A DNA stretch of 25,207 nucleotides from CAIYPH01 sp043744375 (GCA_043744375.1 JAYTUU010000073.1:1-25207); one strand, 5' to 3'; positions 15,945-23,740 are shown, counted from the first letter of the stretch. Program-made: numbers and translations. The notes: generated by a model from the sequence alone, not told the origin.

Positions 15945-15978
15945 CCCGGCGTCAACTATTCCAGCGCATCCTCGGGCG

Positions 15979-16314
15979 ATGCGCTGGATGTTGCTCCTGC
16001 TCCTCTGGTCCTTCCCCGCGACCGCCCAGCCGGCCGATTGCGCGGCGGTGCCCGTCGGCCCGGAGATGCGCCTGAAACCGCGCATCGGCCTCAAGGGCCA
16101 ACCCGGCGTGCGTCCGGGCATGGAAGGCGACATTCCCATCGATCTCGGCACCGCCCCGATGTTCGGCACCACCTGCCGTGCCGACCCCAATCCGGGGCCG
16201 GAGGACATCCTGCGCGGCGCCCCGGCCCCCAATGGCCTGCTGCAAGGCAGCGGTCCGCAGGACGTGCTGCACAACCGCTGGCAAGGCAACGTCAGCGTCC
16301 AGCCCCGACCGTAG
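15979..16314 (+). CDS. Small exported protein of unknown function
   Basis: This 111-aa frame has a short signal peptide: MRWMLLLLLWSFPATA, with likely cleavage after Ala16. The mature part is rich in Pro and Gly, without further hydrophobic segments, and has two cysteines (21 and 66) that could form a disulfide. I do not recognise a family. It lies 34 bases after the SGNH hydrolase and ends just before the ECF promoter region. Support comes from the signal sequence, the good fit between the two neighbours and plausible codon use. The ribosome-binding site is weak. Confidence 0.6.
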   Translation: MRWMLLLLLWSFPATAQPADCAAVPVGPEMRLKPRIGLKGQPGVRPGMEGDIPIDLGTAPMFGTTCRADPNPGPEDILRGAPAPNGLLQGSGPQDVLHNRWQGNVSVQPRP

Positions 16315-16341
16315 ATTTTTTCGTCGCCCGTAGATTTTTTC
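16309..16341 (+). repeat. 14-bp direct repeat with T6 tracts, 19-base period
   Basis: CCGTAGATTTTTTC occurs at 16309-16322 and again at 16328-16341. The first copy contains the TAG stop of the small exported protein. The pair lies directly upstream of the ECF-type promoter. It could be an AT-rich upstream element or a remnant of a short duplication. Confidence 0.85.
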
Positions 16342-16350
16342 CGGCCACCA

Positions 16351-16377
16351 TGTCGAAATCGCCGGGACAAGAACGTC
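16351..16377 (+). promoter_or_regulatory. Candidate ECF42-type promoter of the DGPF-sigma operon
   Basis: TGTCGA (16351-16356) is followed after exactly 17 bases by CGTC (16374-16377), about 50 bases before ATG 16428. As I recall it, the ECF42 target motif is TGTCGA at -35 and CGA/TC at -10. This implies that the sigma factor of the operon drives its own transcription together with its DGPF partner. Confidence 0.65.
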
Positions 16378-16427
16378 TCATGGTCAGGCGCGGCACAACG
16401 CCGCCGCCGCAACCGGAGCTAACCGCC

Positions 16428-16775
16428 ATGCAATACATGCTGCTCATCTACCAGGACTCCTCCCGCCAGAGCATGCCCAGCGACCCCGCCGAGGCGCAGA
16501 AAGCCTACGCGCCCTGGATCGCCTACACCCAGGCCCTGCGCGACGCCGGCGTGATGATCACCGGCAGCCAGCTCGCCCCCGCCACCGCCGCCACCACCGT
16601 CCGTGTCAACGCCGGCAAGCGCCACGTGCAGGACGGGCCATACGCCGAAACCAAGGAACAACTCGCCGGCTATTACATCATCGAGGCACCCGATCTCGAT
16701 GCCGCCCTCGACTGGGCGGCGCGCTGCCCCGGCGCCACCTCCGGCATCATGGAAGTCCGCCCGCTCGTTGGCTGA
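16428..16775 (+). CDS. YCII/DGPF-domain protein, partner of the ECF42 sigma factor
   Basis: This is a 115-aa single-domain protein with a ferredoxin-like fold. It begins MQYMLLIYQD and carries the diagnostic DGPY at residues 69-72 (DGPF motif) followed by AETKEQLAGYYIIE, the usual text of the sigma-associated DGPF proteins. ATG 16428 has CCGGAG about 10 bases upstream. Its 3' end overlaps the start of the sigma factor by 8 bp. DGPF proteins are almost always next to ECF42 sigma factors; their biochemical function is not established, and they do not look like membrane anti-sigma factors. Confidence 0.9.
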   Translation: MQYMLLIYQDSSRQSMPSDPAEAQKAYAPWIAYTQALRDAGVMITGSQLAPATAATTVRVNAGKRHVQDGPYAETKEQLAGYYIIEAPDLDAALDWAARCPGATSGIMEVRPLVG

Positions 16776-17982
16776 TGAACCCGCCCCCACTGCATCCCGT
16801 GCCGTCGAGGCGGCGGCGCGGGACGCCTATGGCCGCCTCGTCGCCTGGCTCGGCGCCCGCTCGCGCGACCTCGCCGGCGCCGAGGATGCCCTCGCCGACG
16901 CGTTCGCCACGGCCCTGGCAACCTGGCCGCGCGACGGCGTGCCCGAACGCCCGCAAGCCTGGCTCCTCACCACCGCCCGCCGCCGCATGATCGACGCCGC
17001 CCGCCGCCGTCGCACCCGCGACGACGCCATCCCCACCCTCCTCCTCATCGCCGCCAGCGATGACACACGCGAAGACATCCCCGACGAACGCCTCAAACTC
17101 CTGTTCGTCTGCGCCCACCCCGCCATCGACCCCGCCGCCCGCACGCCGCTGATGCTGCAAACCGTGCTCGGCATGACCGCCGCGACCATCGCCACCGCCT
17201 TCCTCGCCGCCCCCGCCGCCATGTCCCAGCGCCTGGTGCGCGCGAAGGAGAAAATACGCGCCGCCGGCATCGGATTCCGCGTGCCCGAAGCCCACGAACT
17301 GCCCGAACGCCTCGACGCCGTGCTGCACGCCATCTACGCCACCTATGGCACCGGCTGGGAAGACGCCGCCGCCAATCCGCTCGCCGAGGAAGCGATCTGG
17401 CTCGCCCGCCTGCTCGCGCGCCTGCTGCCCGGCGAACCCGAAACGCACGGCCTCCTCGCACTGCTGCTGTTCTGCGAATCCCGCCGCGACGCCCGCCGCG
17501 AGACCGGCCGCTTCATCCCCCTCGCCATGCAAAACGTCGCTCGCTGGTCCACCCCCATGCTGGCCGAAGCCCGCCACCACCTCACCACCGCCGGCGCCGC
17601 TCGCCGCCTCGGCCGCTTCCAACTCGAGGCCGCCATCCAATCCGTCCACGCCGCCCGCGCCGAAACCGGCATTACAGACTGGGAAGCCATCGCCCTGCTC
17701 TACGAGGGCCTGTTCGCCCTCGCGCCGACCACCGGCATCGCCGTCAGCCGCGCCGCCGCCCTCGCCCAGGCCCGCGACGCCACCATGGCCCTCGCCGCAC
17801 TCGACGCCATCGACGCACCCTCATACCAGCCGTACTGGGCCCTCCGCGCCGTCCTCCTGCGCCGCCTCGGGCGCGACGCCGAAGACGCCACGGAACGTGC
17901 GATCGCACTGACGAGCGATCCGGCGGTGCGCGCGTATCTCAGGCAAGCGCGCCTCCGGCGGCAAAGGGGCACGCCCCTTTGA
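16768..17982 (+). CDS. ECF42-type RNA polymerase sigma factor with long C-terminal helical extension
   Basis: This protein of about 404 aa directs RNA polymerase to its target promoters. Sigma region 2 covers DAYGRLVAWLGARSRDLAGA to AWLLTTARRRMIDAARRRR. Region 4 includes PLMLQTVLGMTAATIATAFL and MSQRLVRAKEKIRAAGI. The remaining 220 residues are the DUF6596/TPR-like extension of the group, with FRVPEAHELPERLDAVLHAIY at its start and ALYEGLFALAPTTGIAVSRAAAL further on; in ECF42 this extension replaces an anti-sigma factor. The most likely start is TTG 16768 (MADEPAPTASRA), because the conserved part begins soon after it; the frame extends further upstream only as a shadow of the DGPF gene. The stop lies inside an inverted repeat shared with the converging hpnK gene. 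Confidence 0.88.
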   Translation: MADEPAPTASRAVEAAARDAYGRLVAWLGARSRDLAGAEDALADAFATALATWPRDGVPERPQAWLLTTARRRMIDAARRRRTRDDAIPTLLLIAASDDTREDIPDERLKLLFVCAHPAIDPAARTPLMLQTVLGMTAATIATAFLAAPAAMSQRLVRAKEKIRAAGIGFRVPEAHELPERLDAVLHAIYATYGTGWEDAAANPLAEEAIWLARLLARLLPGEPETHGLLALLLFCESRRDARRETGRFIPLAMQNVARWSTPMLAEARHHLTTAGAARRLGRFQLEAAIQSVHAARAETGITDWEAIALLYEGLFALAPTTGIAVSRAAALAQARDATMALAALDAIDAPSYQPYWALRAVLLRRLGRDAEDATERAIALTSDPAVRAYLRQARLRRQRGTPL

Positions 17983-18048
17983 TCCCCCCGACTTGCTTGC
18001 GGCTGCTTCGCCGGCAATCCCGCCGCGAGCACAAATGGGATCAAAGGG
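17963..18048. terminator. Nested inverted repeats between converging genes
   Basis: A local hairpin has perfect 8-bp arms (AAAGGGGC at 17963-17970, GCCCCTTT at 17973-17980). An outer pair of 12-bp arms, CCCTTTGATCCC at 17975-17986 and its reverse complement at 18037-18048, spans 50 bases. The two outer arms contain the stop codons of the sigma factor and of hpnK. Convergent geometry suggests a bidirectional transcription barrier, though neither side has a clear T-tract. Confidence 0.6.
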
Positions 18049-18883
18049 CCCCTGGCCCGTCGCGCGACTGCGCGCTGCGCACGACGCCGGCGGAGCCTTG
18101 ATTGCTGTACCCTGCAAGCACCACACCCTCTGCCTGTACAGCCGCCCGCACTGCGGGGCTGACGAGGGCGGCGAGTTCTGCTTCGTGTTGATACGAAGGC
18201 ATCCACCGATCGAGCAGCGCATCGCGGCCGGCGGCGGGATGGAAATACATTTCGCTGATCCCGTCCGGCAGATTGGCCAACACGCGCAGCACCCGCGCTT
18301 CGGTCATCGCACCGCTCCAGGTGAGGCCGAACACCTGGTCGCAGCACGCCATTCCCGCCGCCCGAACTTGATGCCGAAGCAGGCCGCTCCAGGCCGCCAT
18401 CGCCCGTCCGGCGAGGGAGGGCGCGACCCAGGATGGCTCGTTTGGCACGCGCACGGCGCGCAGGCCGAATTCCTGGCCGATTGAGATCAGCAGCGCGCCC
18501 ACGGTCGGGTGGAGGTGCATGTGCTTGTGGGCGTCGGCGTGATCGAGCGGCAGCCGGGTGGCGGCGAAGGCTTCGAACTGGGCGCGGATTTCGGCTGCCA
18601 GACGGCGGCGTTCGGCGGGGAGGAAGAAATACCGCACGCCGAGTGCCGCCTGGTCCGATGACAGCCATCCGCCGCGCATCGACGGACCTTCGACGGCGAC
18701 CAGGTGTAGTCCGACCTGTAGCCCGGGCATGCGCCGCGCCCGCGCCACCGCGTCGGCGGCCGCGGCGCCGGCGACCATCAGGCTGGCGGAGGTCAGGATG
18801 CCCTCGCGATGGGCGCGTTCGACGCCTTCGTTCACCGCCTCCGACAGGCCGAAATCATCGGCGGTGACGATGAGGCGCTTCAC
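18041..18883 (-). CDS. hpnK: Hopanoid biosynthesis protein HpnK (YdjC-like deacetylase)
   Basis: It is thought to deacetylate the N-acetylglucosaminyl hopanoid made by HpnI. The 280-aa protein begins with the YdjC signature LIVTADDFGLSEAVNEGVERAH, carrying the metal-binding DD pair. VGLHLVAVEG and the metal site DHADAHKHMHLHP follow, and GISEMYFHPA comes near the end. The start is GTG 18883, whose bases overlap the hpnI stop as GTGA, so translation is coupled. The C-terminal GPGAL tail ends inside the inverted repeat described at 17963-18048. It is the last gene of the operon. hpnJ, which often lies between hpnI and hpnK in other bacteria, is absent here. Confidence 0.9.
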   Translation of the reverse strand: MKRLIVTADDFGLSEAVNEGVERAHREGILTSASLMVAGAAAADAVARARRMPGLQVGLHLVAVEGPSMRGGWLSSDQAALGVRYFFLPAERRRLAAEIRAQFEAFAATRLPLDHADAHKHMHLHPTVGALLISIGQEFGLRAVRVPNEPSWVAPSLAGRAMAAWSGLLRHQVRAAGMACCDQVFGLTWSGAMTEARVLRVLANLPDGISEMYFHPAAGRDALLDRWMPSYQHEAELAALVSPAVRAAVQAEGVVLAGYSNQGSAGVVRSAQSRDGPGAL

Positions 18884-20001
18884 TTCGCGGGCGTGGTGCG
18901 CAGGATCTGGCCGCGCCATTCCACGTTGCGGCCGAGATGGGCGGCGATCAGCACGACGAGGGACAGCGCGTCGCGCAGGGGGAACAGCCAGATCGGGATG
19001 CGGGTGACCAGTGTGGGGTCGGCTCGCGCCAGTTCGCCGTCGATCCCGCGCGCGGCGGCGTTGCGCACGGCCCAGGCGACGATGAACAGCGTGACCGTCC
19101 ACTCCGCGCCGCCTTCCAACATAATCGCCACCAGCGCCCAGGCCAGCGGGTATTGCAGCGCCGACAATGCGAAGCCGAGCGGTTCGAGGGCCCGGATCGT
19201 CCGCCCCCAGCGCAGTTCATGGCGGAACAGCGCGACCAGCCCGGTTTCGGCGACGGTGGTGGCGACGATCACCGACGCCAGCGCAACGCGCAGGCCGAGC
19301 GCGCGCACGCGGCGGCCGAGCATCTGGTCGTCGGCGATCTCGTCCGCCAGCGCCGCCAGCCCGCCGGAAGCCGCCAGCGTGTCGCGCCGCAGTGCCATCG
19401 TCGCCCCCAGGCAATCCTGCCGGCCGAGTGCGCGCGCGAGCAGGGCGCCGGGGAGAAAAACGTGGTTGATCCAGGCGGTGCCGAGCGTCGCCGCCAACGC
19501 GTGGCTGGCCGGGCGGCCGGTGTAGAGCGTCGTGACCAGCCCCACGCCGGGCTGCGCCAGCGTGGCGGCGAGGGCGGCGAGCGTGCCGGGCGGGGACCAC
19601 ACGTCGCTGTCGGCGATCATCAGCGTGTCGTGTTTTGCCATCGGGAACATGTTGATGAGGTTGGAGATTTTGCCGTTCACCCCATGCGCCGCGGCGTTCA
19701 CCACCACGGCGATGTCGGCGTCGGGGAAGCGCGCCTGGAGGCGCGCGACCACGGCCAGCGCCGCGTCCTCCGGCCCGTGCGCGCCAAACACGATCTGGAG
19801 TGGAAAATATTCCTGCACGCACAGCGAGGCCAGCGCGTCTTCCAGCAACGGCTCATCGCCGTGCAGCGGTTTCAGAACGGTGATGCCGCCTTCCGCCTGC
19901 ACGGGCTGAGGCGCCTTCCCGAACCGCCGCAGCGCCCACCAGCCGGCCAGCGCCTGGGCCATGCCAGCCGTTGTGGCAAGCCCGGCGATCCAGGCCAGCA
20001 T
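18880..20001 (-). CDS. hpnI: Hopanoid biosynthesis glycosyltransferase HpnI
   Basis: It transfers N-acetylglucosamine to bacteriohopanetetrol at the inner membrane. The 373-aa GT2 enzyme has an N-terminal TM helix (MLAWIAGLATTAGMAQALAG), then ITVLKPLHGDEPLLEDALAS, the metal-binding IADSDVW (D-x-D), the acceptor/base region ADEIADDQMLGRRV and the RHELRWGRTIRA motif (Q/RxxRW type). Two or more C-terminal hydrophobic segments follow. The ATG at 20001 shares one base with the hpnM stop (TAATG), and the 3' end overlaps hpnK by 4 bp. Length and motif order agree with ceramide-glucosyltransferase-like HpnI proteins. Confidence 0.93.
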   Translation of the reverse strand: MLAWIAGLATTAGMAQALAGWWALRRFGKAPQPVQAEGGITVLKPLHGDEPLLEDALASLCVQEYFPLQIVFGAHGPEDAALAVVARLQARFPDADIAVVVNAAAHGVNGKISNLINMFPMAKHDTLMIADSDVWSPPGTLAALAATLAQPGVGLVTTLYTGRPASHALAATLGTAWINHVFLPGALLARALGRQDCLGATMALRRDTLAASGGLAALADEIADDQMLGRRVRALGLRVALASVIVATTVAETGLVALFRHELRWGRTIRALEPLGFALSALQYPLAWALVAIMLEGGAEWTVTLFIVAWAVRNAAARGIDGELARADPTLVTRIPIWLFPLRDALSLVVLIAAHLGRNVEWRGQILRTTPAK

Positions 20002-20594
20002 TACGGCTTGCCCGCCAGCCCCGCGGTCCGGTCGCGCAGATTGGCGATCAGCGGCGCCGGGTCGCCGTCCTTCAGCAGCGTGCGGAAATCCGAGCGCTGC
20101 ACGGCGACGCGGCTGATCGCGCCGTCCACCAAGATGTCCACCGCCTGCCAGCCCGCCGGCCCCTGGCGCATCACGTAGTCGAGCCGCGTGGCCGCGCCCG
20201 TCGGCGGCACGATGCGGGTGGCGATCACCTCGTCATTGCCGACCTTGCGCCCGCCCGGCAGGATTTCCAGCGTCTCACCCACAAAACTGTCGAAATTGCC
20301 GACCCAGTTCGCCACCGTGAAGGCGCGAAACGCGGCCAGGATGTCCGCCTGCTGGGCCGCCGAGAACCGGTTCCAGCCCGGTCCGACGGAGGCTTGCAGG
20401 ATGGCCCGCAGATCGAACGCACGCTCCACCAGCGGCGCGAGGGCGGCCGCGCGGGTGGCGAAGGGCACGGCGCCGCCGGATTTCATCCCCGCCAGCAACC
20501 CGGCGTTGAACGCCGCGATCGGTGCCTCCGGCCCCTCCGGACCGGCGGCAACGAGCAGGGCCGCGAACCCCAGCAGCGCGCGCCGCTTCATCAT
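20001..20594 (-). CDS. hpnM: Hopanoid-associated periplasmic protein HpnM (MlaC/Ttg2-like)
   Basis: This is a 197-aa periplasmic protein of the MlaC/toluene-tolerance family, thought to carry lipids (here probably hopanoids) between membranes with a transporter such as HpnN. It has a signal peptide MMKRRALLGFAALLVAAG. The mature part shows FDLRAILQASVGPGWNRFSAAQQADI, FVGETLEIL and GWQAVDILVDGAISRVAVQRSDFRTLL, all typical of the family. The start ATG at 20594 overlaps the dxs stop as ATGA; a second ATG follows directly. No hpnN gene is visible in the window. Confidence 0.88.
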   Translation of the reverse strand: MMKRRALLGFAALLVAAGPEGPEAPIAAFNAGLLAGMKSGGAVPFATRAAALAPLVERAFDLRAILQASVGPGWNRFSAAQQADILAAFRAFTVANWVGNFDSFVGETLEILPGGRKVGNDEVIATRIVPPTGAATRLDYVMRQGPAGWQAVDILVDGAISRVAVQRSDFRTLLKDGDPAPLIANLRDRTAGLAGKP

Positions 20595-22546
20595 GCGCGC
20601 ACGGCGCCGATATCGGCCCGCCCCAGCGCCTTCAGAACGGTGGCAACGATATCCTTCGCCATCAGCCCGGCCTCGATCATCTGTTTCGCCGGGCTGTCAT
20701 GGTCGAGGAACGCGTCCGGCAGCACCATCGGGCGAAACTTCAGCCCGCCATCGAGCAGGCCCTGCCACGCCAGGAACTGCATCACCGCCGCGCCAAAACC
20801 GCCGCTGCTGCCTTCCTCGACGGTGACGAGCACCTCGTGATGGGCGGCGACCTGCGCGATCAGCGCGGTATCCAGCGGCTTCATGAACCGCGCATCCACC
20901 ACCGTCGCCTTCAGCCCGCGTGCCGCCAGTTCATCGGCCGCCTTCAGGCTCTCGCCCAGCCGCGTGCCGAGCGACAGGATCGCCACCGACCCGCCATCGC
21001 GCACGACCCGCCCGCGGCCGATCGCCAAAATTTCCCCCCGTTCCGGCAACGCAACCCCGGTGCCCTCGCCGCGCGGATAGCGCACCGCGCTTGGCCCTGC
21101 GTCATAGGCCGCCTGGGTCGCGACCATGTGCATCAACTCCGCCTCATCGGCCGGCGCCATCACCACCATGCCCGGCAGGCAGCCGAGATAGGCCAGGTCA
21201 AAACTCCCGGCATGGGTCGCGCCGTCATTGCCGACCAGCCCCGCACGATCGATGGCAAAGCGCACCGGCAGCGACTGGATGGCGACGTCGTGCACCACCT
21301 GGTCATAGGCGCGCTGCAAAAACGTCGAGTAGATCGCGCAGAACGGTTTTATCCCCTCCGTCGCCAGCCCGGCCGCGAAGGTCACCGCGTGCTGTTCGGC
21401 AATCCCCACGTCAAACGTGCGGTCAGGAAACCTCTTCGCGAACCGGTCCAGCCCGGTGCCCGACGGCATCGCCGCCGTGACGGCGACAATGTCCGGATCG
21501 GCCTCGGCGGCGGCGATCAGCGCGTCGGCGAACACACGGGTAAAAGTCGGCGGCCCCGCCGGCGCCTTGGCCTGCTCGCCGGTGACGACGTTGAACTTGC
21601 TGACCGCATGCAGCTTGTCCGCCGACGCCTCGGCCGGCGCGTAGCCCTTGCCCTTCTGGGTGATCACATGGAGCAGGATCGGCCCGCCGCGCCGGTCCGA
21701 CTCCTCGGCCTCGCGCAGATTGCGCAGCACCGGCAGCAGATGATCGAGGTTATGCCCGTCGATCGGACCGACATAGTAGAAGCCCAGCTCCTCGAACAAT
21801 GTCCCGCCCGTCAGCATGCCCCGCGCGTATTCCTCGGCGCGCCGCGCGGTGCGCTCGATGCTCTTGGGGAAGCGCTTGGCCATCCGCGCGCCCAGTTCGC
21901 GCAGGCTCAAGAAACTCTGCGAGGACAGCAGCCGCGACAGGTATGCACTCATCGCGCCGACCGGGCGCGCGATCGACATGTCGTTGTCGTTGAGCACCAC
22001 GATCAGCCGCGAATGCAGGGCGCCGGCGTTGTTCATCGCCTCATACGCCATGCCCGCGCTCATCGCGCCGTCGCCGATCACCGCGATGACGCTGCGATCG
22101 TCCTTGATGCCGCGCGCCGCCTTCAAATCCCGCGCCACGGCCATGCCGAGCCCGGCCGAGATCGAGGTGGAGGAATGCGCCGCCCCGAACGGATCGTACT
22201 CGCTCTCCGCCCGCCGCGTGAAGCCCGACAACCCACCGCCCTGCCGCAGCGTGCGGATGCGATCGCGCCGCCCGGTCAATATCTTGTGCGGATAGCATTG
22301 ATGGCCGACGTCCCAGATCAGCCGGTCCTCCGGCGTATCAAAAATCGCATGGATCGCGACCGTCAACTCCACCACCCCCAGCGAAGCGCCGAGATGCCCA
22401 CCGGTGGAGGACACCGCATCGATCGTCTCGGCCCGCAACTCCTCGGCCAATTGCTTCAACTGGTCCGTCGAGAAATTACGCAGATCAGACGGCACACGGA
22501 CGCGATCCAGCAAGGGCGTGCGGGGACGAATAACCGGTGCGTTCAT
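20591..22546 (-). CDS. dxs: 1-deoxy-D-xylulose-5-phosphate synthase
   Basis: It condenses pyruvate and glyceraldehyde 3-phosphate with thiamine diphosphate, the entry step of the MEP isoprenoid pathway in the cytosol. The 651-aa protein has all expected motifs: SSTGGHLGASLGVVELTVA, DVGHQCYPHKILTGR, the ThDP motif GDGAMSAGMAYEAMNNAG with NDNDMSI, the catalytic Glu region DVGIAEQHAVTFAAGLA and DRAGLVGNDGATHAGSFD. ATG 22546 has AAGG at about 8 bases upstream, in the 10-base gap after ispA. Placement between ispA and hpn genes suggests that flux into isoprenoids is set together with hopanoid tailoring. Confidence 0.97.
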   Translation of the reverse strand: MNAPVIRPRTPLLDRVRVPSDLRNFSTDQLKQLAEELRAETIDAVSSTGGHLGASLGVVELTVAIHAIFDTPEDRLIWDVGHQCYPHKILTGRRDRIRTLRQGGGLSGFTRRAESEYDPFGAAHSSTSISAGLGMAVARDLKAARGIKDDRSVIAVIGDGAMSAGMAYEAMNNAGALHSRLIVVLNDNDMSIARPVGAMSAYLSRLLSSQSFLSLRELGARMAKRFPKSIERTARRAEEYARGMLTGGTLFEELGFYYVGPIDGHNLDHLLPVLRNLREAEESDRRGGPILLHVITQKGKGYAPAEASADKLHAVSKFNVVTGEQAKAPAGPPTFTRVFADALIAAAEADPDIVAVTAAMPSGTGLDRFAKRFPDRTFDVGIAEQHAVTFAAGLATEGIKPFCAIYSTFLQRAYDQVVHDVAIQSLPVRFAIDRAGLVGNDGATHAGSFDLAYLGCLPGMVVMAPADEAELMHMVATQAAYDAGPSAVRYPRGEGTGVALPERGEILAIGRGRVVRDGGSVAILSLGTRLGESLKAADELAARGLKATVVDARFMKPLDTALIAQVAAHHEVLVTVEEGSSGGFGAAVMQFLAWQGLLDGGLKFRPMVLPDAFLDHDSPAKQMIEAGLMAKDIVATVLKALGRADIGAVRA

Positions 22547-22556
22547 CGTGCTGCCT

Positions 22557-23447
22557 TCAGTTGCGCCGCGTGACCATAAAATTCGCCAAGGCGCGCAGCC
22601 GATCCGCGACCGCGCCAAAACTCTCCAGATGCTCCGCCGCCTGCACCGCCAGCAGCTTCGCCCGCGCCCGCGCCGGCGCGATGCCGAGCACCGCCACCAG
22701 CGTCGCCTTGCCCGCCGCCGCGTCCTTGCCGACCGCCTTGCCCGTCTCTTCTTCCGTCCCCTCCGCGTCCAGCAGATCGTCGGCGATCTGGAACGCGGTG
22801 CCGATATCGCGCCCATACGCGGCTAGAAGATGGCGCTGATGCAGCGGCGCGCGGCCGAGAATGGCACCGGCCTCGACGCTGTACTGGATCAGCCGCCCCG
22901 TCTTGAGCGCCTGCAACCGCGCGATCTCCTCGGGCGTCAGCGATTTCCCCTCGGCCAGAATATCGATCATCTGCCCGCCACACATGCCGCGCCCGCCACT
23001 GGCATGGGCCAGCGCCACCACCAGTTCCGCCCGCGCCTCGGGGTTGGTGTGCGTGTCCGCCTCCGCCAGCACCTCGAAAGCGCGCGCCTGCAACGCGTCG
23101 CCCGCCAGGATCGCCGTCGCCTCGTCGAACGCCTTGTGGCACGACGGCTTGCCGCGCCTGATATCATCGTCATCCATCGCCGGCAGATCGTCATGCACCA
23201 GCGAATAGGCGTGCAGCATCTCCACCGACGCCGCCACCCGCGCCGCACAATCGCGATCCACGCTGAACAGCGCCGCCGTCTCCATCACCAGAAATCCGCG
23301 CAACCGCTTGCCGCCGCCCAGCGCCGCATAGCGCATCGCCTCGAACAACCGCGCCTCCGGCCCCTCGGGCACCGGCAATAATACATCGAGCGCCTGCTCG
23401 ACCTCGCCAGCCGCCCGCTTCAACGCGGCAGAAAGGGTCTCGGACAT
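22557..23447 (-). CDS. ispA: Farnesyl diphosphate synthase (short-chain polyprenyl synthase)
   Basis: It joins dimethylallyl/geranyl diphosphate with isopentenyl diphosphate to give C15 farnesyl diphosphate, the precursor of squalene and hopanoids. The 296-aa protein has GGGKRLRGFLV, the first aspartate-rich motif VHDDLPAMDDDDIRRGKPSCHK, GQMIDILAEGK, LKTGRLIQYSVEAGAI and the second aspartate-rich motif FQIADDLLD. The residues before the first DDxxD match bacterial IspA. The start ATG at 23447 lies two bases after the xseB stop, with GGGAG about 12 bases upstream. Confidence 0.96.
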   Translation of the reverse strand: MSETLSAALKRAAGEVEQALDVLLPVPEGPEARLFEAMRYAALGGGKRLRGFLVMETAALFSVDRDCAARVAASVEMLHAYSLVHDDLPAMDDDDIRRGKPSCHKAFDEATAILAGDALQARAFEVLAEADTHTNPEARAELVVALAHASGGRGMCGGQMIDILAEGKSLTPEEIARLQALKTGRLIQYSVEAGAILGRAPLHQRHLLAAYGRDIGTAFQIADDLLDAEGTEEETGKAVGKDAAAGKATLVAVLGIAPARARAKLLAVQAAEHLESFGAVADRLRALANFMVTRRN

Positions 23448-23449
23448 GA

Positions 23450-23710
23450 TTATTCGGACTCCCGCAACGCCAGCTTGCCATCCGCCGCCGCCACGATCGC
23501 CTGCACCCGCTGCTCCGCCTCCGCCAGCTTGGCCTCGCAATGCGCGCGCAGCTTCGCACCGCGCTCATACGCCCCGATCGCATCCTCCAGCTTCTGCTGG
23601 CCCCCCTCCAACGCCCGGACAATGCGCTCCAACTCACCCAACGCATCCTCGAACGACATCACCCCAACTTCGACGGACGTATCCTTGGCAACCACAGGAC
23701 GAGACGACAT
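23450..23710 (-). CDS. xseB: Exodeoxyribonuclease VII small subunit
   Basis: This is the small, mostly helical subunit that joins XseA to form exonuclease VII, which degrades single-stranded DNA. At 86 aa it has the usual size. The core is MSFEDALGELERIVRALEGGQQKLEDAI, then AYERGAKLRAHCEAKLAEAEQRV, the typical XseB pattern. I chose ATG 23710 because GGAG lies nine bases before it. An ATG at 23725 is in frame but only about three bases from the predicted transcription start. As in many alphaproteobacteria, xseB heads the ispA-dxs operon. Confidence 0.92.
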   Translation of the reverse strand: MSSRPVVAKDTSVEVGVMSFEDALGELERIVRALEGGQQKLEDAIGAYERGAKLRAHCEAKLAEAEQRVQAIVAAADGKLALRESE

Positions 23711-23734
23711 GCGAACAAACTCCATAACCCGGCA

Positions 23735-23740
23735 ATTGTA
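23735..23740 (-). promoter_or_regulatory. Likely -10 element of the xseB-ispA-dxs-hpn operon
   Basis: On the minus strand TACAAT (23740-23735) is the best -10 hexamer in the region before xseB. It implies a start near 23728 and a leader of about 18 bases. No good -35 is seen 16-18 bases upstream (ATCGTG at 16 bases is weak). Confidence 0.45.

Noticed and set aside
13833..16412. 859-residue open frame on the minus strand
   Set aside because: It lies opposite the MFS, SGNH and small exported genes, has the Arg/Gly/Gln-rich text of an antisense shadow in GC-rich DNA, and shows no domain.
20522..22573. 683-residue open frame on the plus strand
   Set aside because: It is the antisense shadow of dxs, rich in Arg, His and Gln, without any family pattern.
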